Source: an uncultured Clostridia bacterium
GTDB lineage: Bacteria; Bacillota; Clostridia; Oscillospirales; Oscillospiraceae
Direction of reading: 5' to 3'
Length of the DNA stretch: 64,000 nucleotides
Assembly: GCA_937893605.1 (NCBI GenBank)
Contig: CALBGG010000139.1
Span: forward strand, 3,243-67,242
Part shown: piece after piece, positions 63,660 to 64,000 of the stretch
Layout: each line of letters opens with the position of its first letter
How positions within the stretch are numbered: the stretch's first letter is position 1
Notes under the pieces: generated by a model
The model's database searches: none
Told to the model about the DNA's origin: nothing
What the model saw: the letters and a program-made list of their open reading frames with translations, nothing else
Position numbers and translations under genes: made by a program

Positions 63660-64000
63660 TCAGTCGATAGCGGTGTAATCGGAAGGAACGGAGATGCCGA
63701 GCTGCTCGCAGATATCGGCATTGTACTTCTTGACGGGGTTCTGATAGTACTCGATGGGCATGGTGGAGATATCGCTCTCACCGGTGAGTATCTTTGCAGC
63801 CATCTTGCCGGTGGTAACGCCCAGCTCGTAGTAGTCGATGGACAGAGTGGCTATGCCGCAGCCCTTTGCTATGCCTTCCTCACCTGCGATGATAGGAGTC
63901 TTCTTGGGCAGTGCAACGTTGTTTATCGCCTCGGCGCAGGAGGCGGCGGTGTTGTCGGTGGGGATGTAAAGCGCGTCGCACTCGTCGCATGCGGTAGCGG
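63660..64000 (-). CDS. ABC substrate-binding protein, C-terminal part (runs off window)
   Basis: Only the last 112 or so residues are in the window; the reading frame is open to the edge and ends DYTAID. Motifs ALYIPTDNTAAS, TPIIAGEEG, IDYYELGVTTGKMAAKIL and IPTDNT-type sugar-binding fold elements match the TrpX/PF04392 family of tryptophan- or tyrosine-type binding proteins. It would be the first gene of a TrpXYZ-like operon read toward 61848. Substrate tentative. Confidence 0.85.
   Translation of the reverse strand, partial: ATACDECDALYIPTDNTAASCAEAINNVALPKKTPIIAGEEGIAKGCGIATLSIDYYELGVTTGKMAAKILTGESDISTMPIEYYQNPVKKYNADICEQLGISVPSDYTAID

Overview
The window looks like chromosome of an anaerobic, endospore-forming gut-type Clostridia (Oscillospiraceae-like). 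The evidence is SpoVT, a YlmC/YmxH-type sporulation protein, an HrcA/CIRCE-controlled groESL operon, strong GGAGG ribosome sites, moderately GC-rich coding sequence, and anaerobic electron-transfer chemistry (Etf, 2-hydroxyacyl-CoA dehydratase-like subunits, an old-yellow-enzyme/Fe-S flavoprotein). No rRNA, tRNA, CRISPR array or complete insertion sequence was seen.

Layout. 1-1.9 kb: a small membrane protein, spoVT and a TetR regulator. 2.0-9.0 kb: a TetR-adjacent operon joining a large Fe-S/flavin oxidoreductase, HypA, HypB, two 2-hydroxyacyl-CoA dehydratase-family subunits and a tiny membrane protein. I know of no described system with this combination, and it is my main novelty candidate. 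9.2-17.7 kb (minus strand): a degenerate-KaiC/PEP-synthase-like fusion, an HtrA protease with its two-component system, CstA and an unknown protein. 18-25.6 kb: an RNA methyltransferase, groESL, a LysR regulator, a possible structured small RNA, and a VTC/DUF4956/carbohydrate-binding lipoprotein module. A 271-bp nested palindrome with inverted terminal repeats follows.

25.9-47.9 kb is a catabolic island for an unidentified carboxylic acid handled as a CoA thioester. It has three transcriptional blocks: (i) a plus-strand sigma-A-type operon of acyl-CoA dehydrogenase and EtfBA, divergent from an AcoR-like regulator whose AAA+ domain has lost the GAFTGA loop and the Walker B glutamate; (ii) a minus-strand nine-gene run of about 12.5 kb behind a full-consensus sigma-54 promoter, encoding an enoate/dienoyl reductase, CoA ligase, DASS transporter, crotonase, second acyl-CoA dehydrogenase, racemase-like family III protein and three CaiB-like CoA-transferases; (iii) an intact sigma-54 activator divergent from rpoN, with a CaiE-like protein behind rpoN. 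Gene content mixes the cai (carnitine) and bai (bile acid) logics. No thiolase or 3-hydroxyacyl-CoA dehydrogenase is present, which suggests modification or reduction of the acid rather than full beta-oxidation.

48-58.4 kb (minus strand) is housekeeping: tsf, rpsB, ylmC-like, a ParB/Noc-like protein, a PsuK-like kinase, glgP-glgD-glgC, pth and prs. 58.8-61.8 kb holds a four-gene ABC-2 exporter module. 61.8-64 kb holds a TrpXYZ/LivH-like ABC importer whose binding-protein gene runs off the window end.
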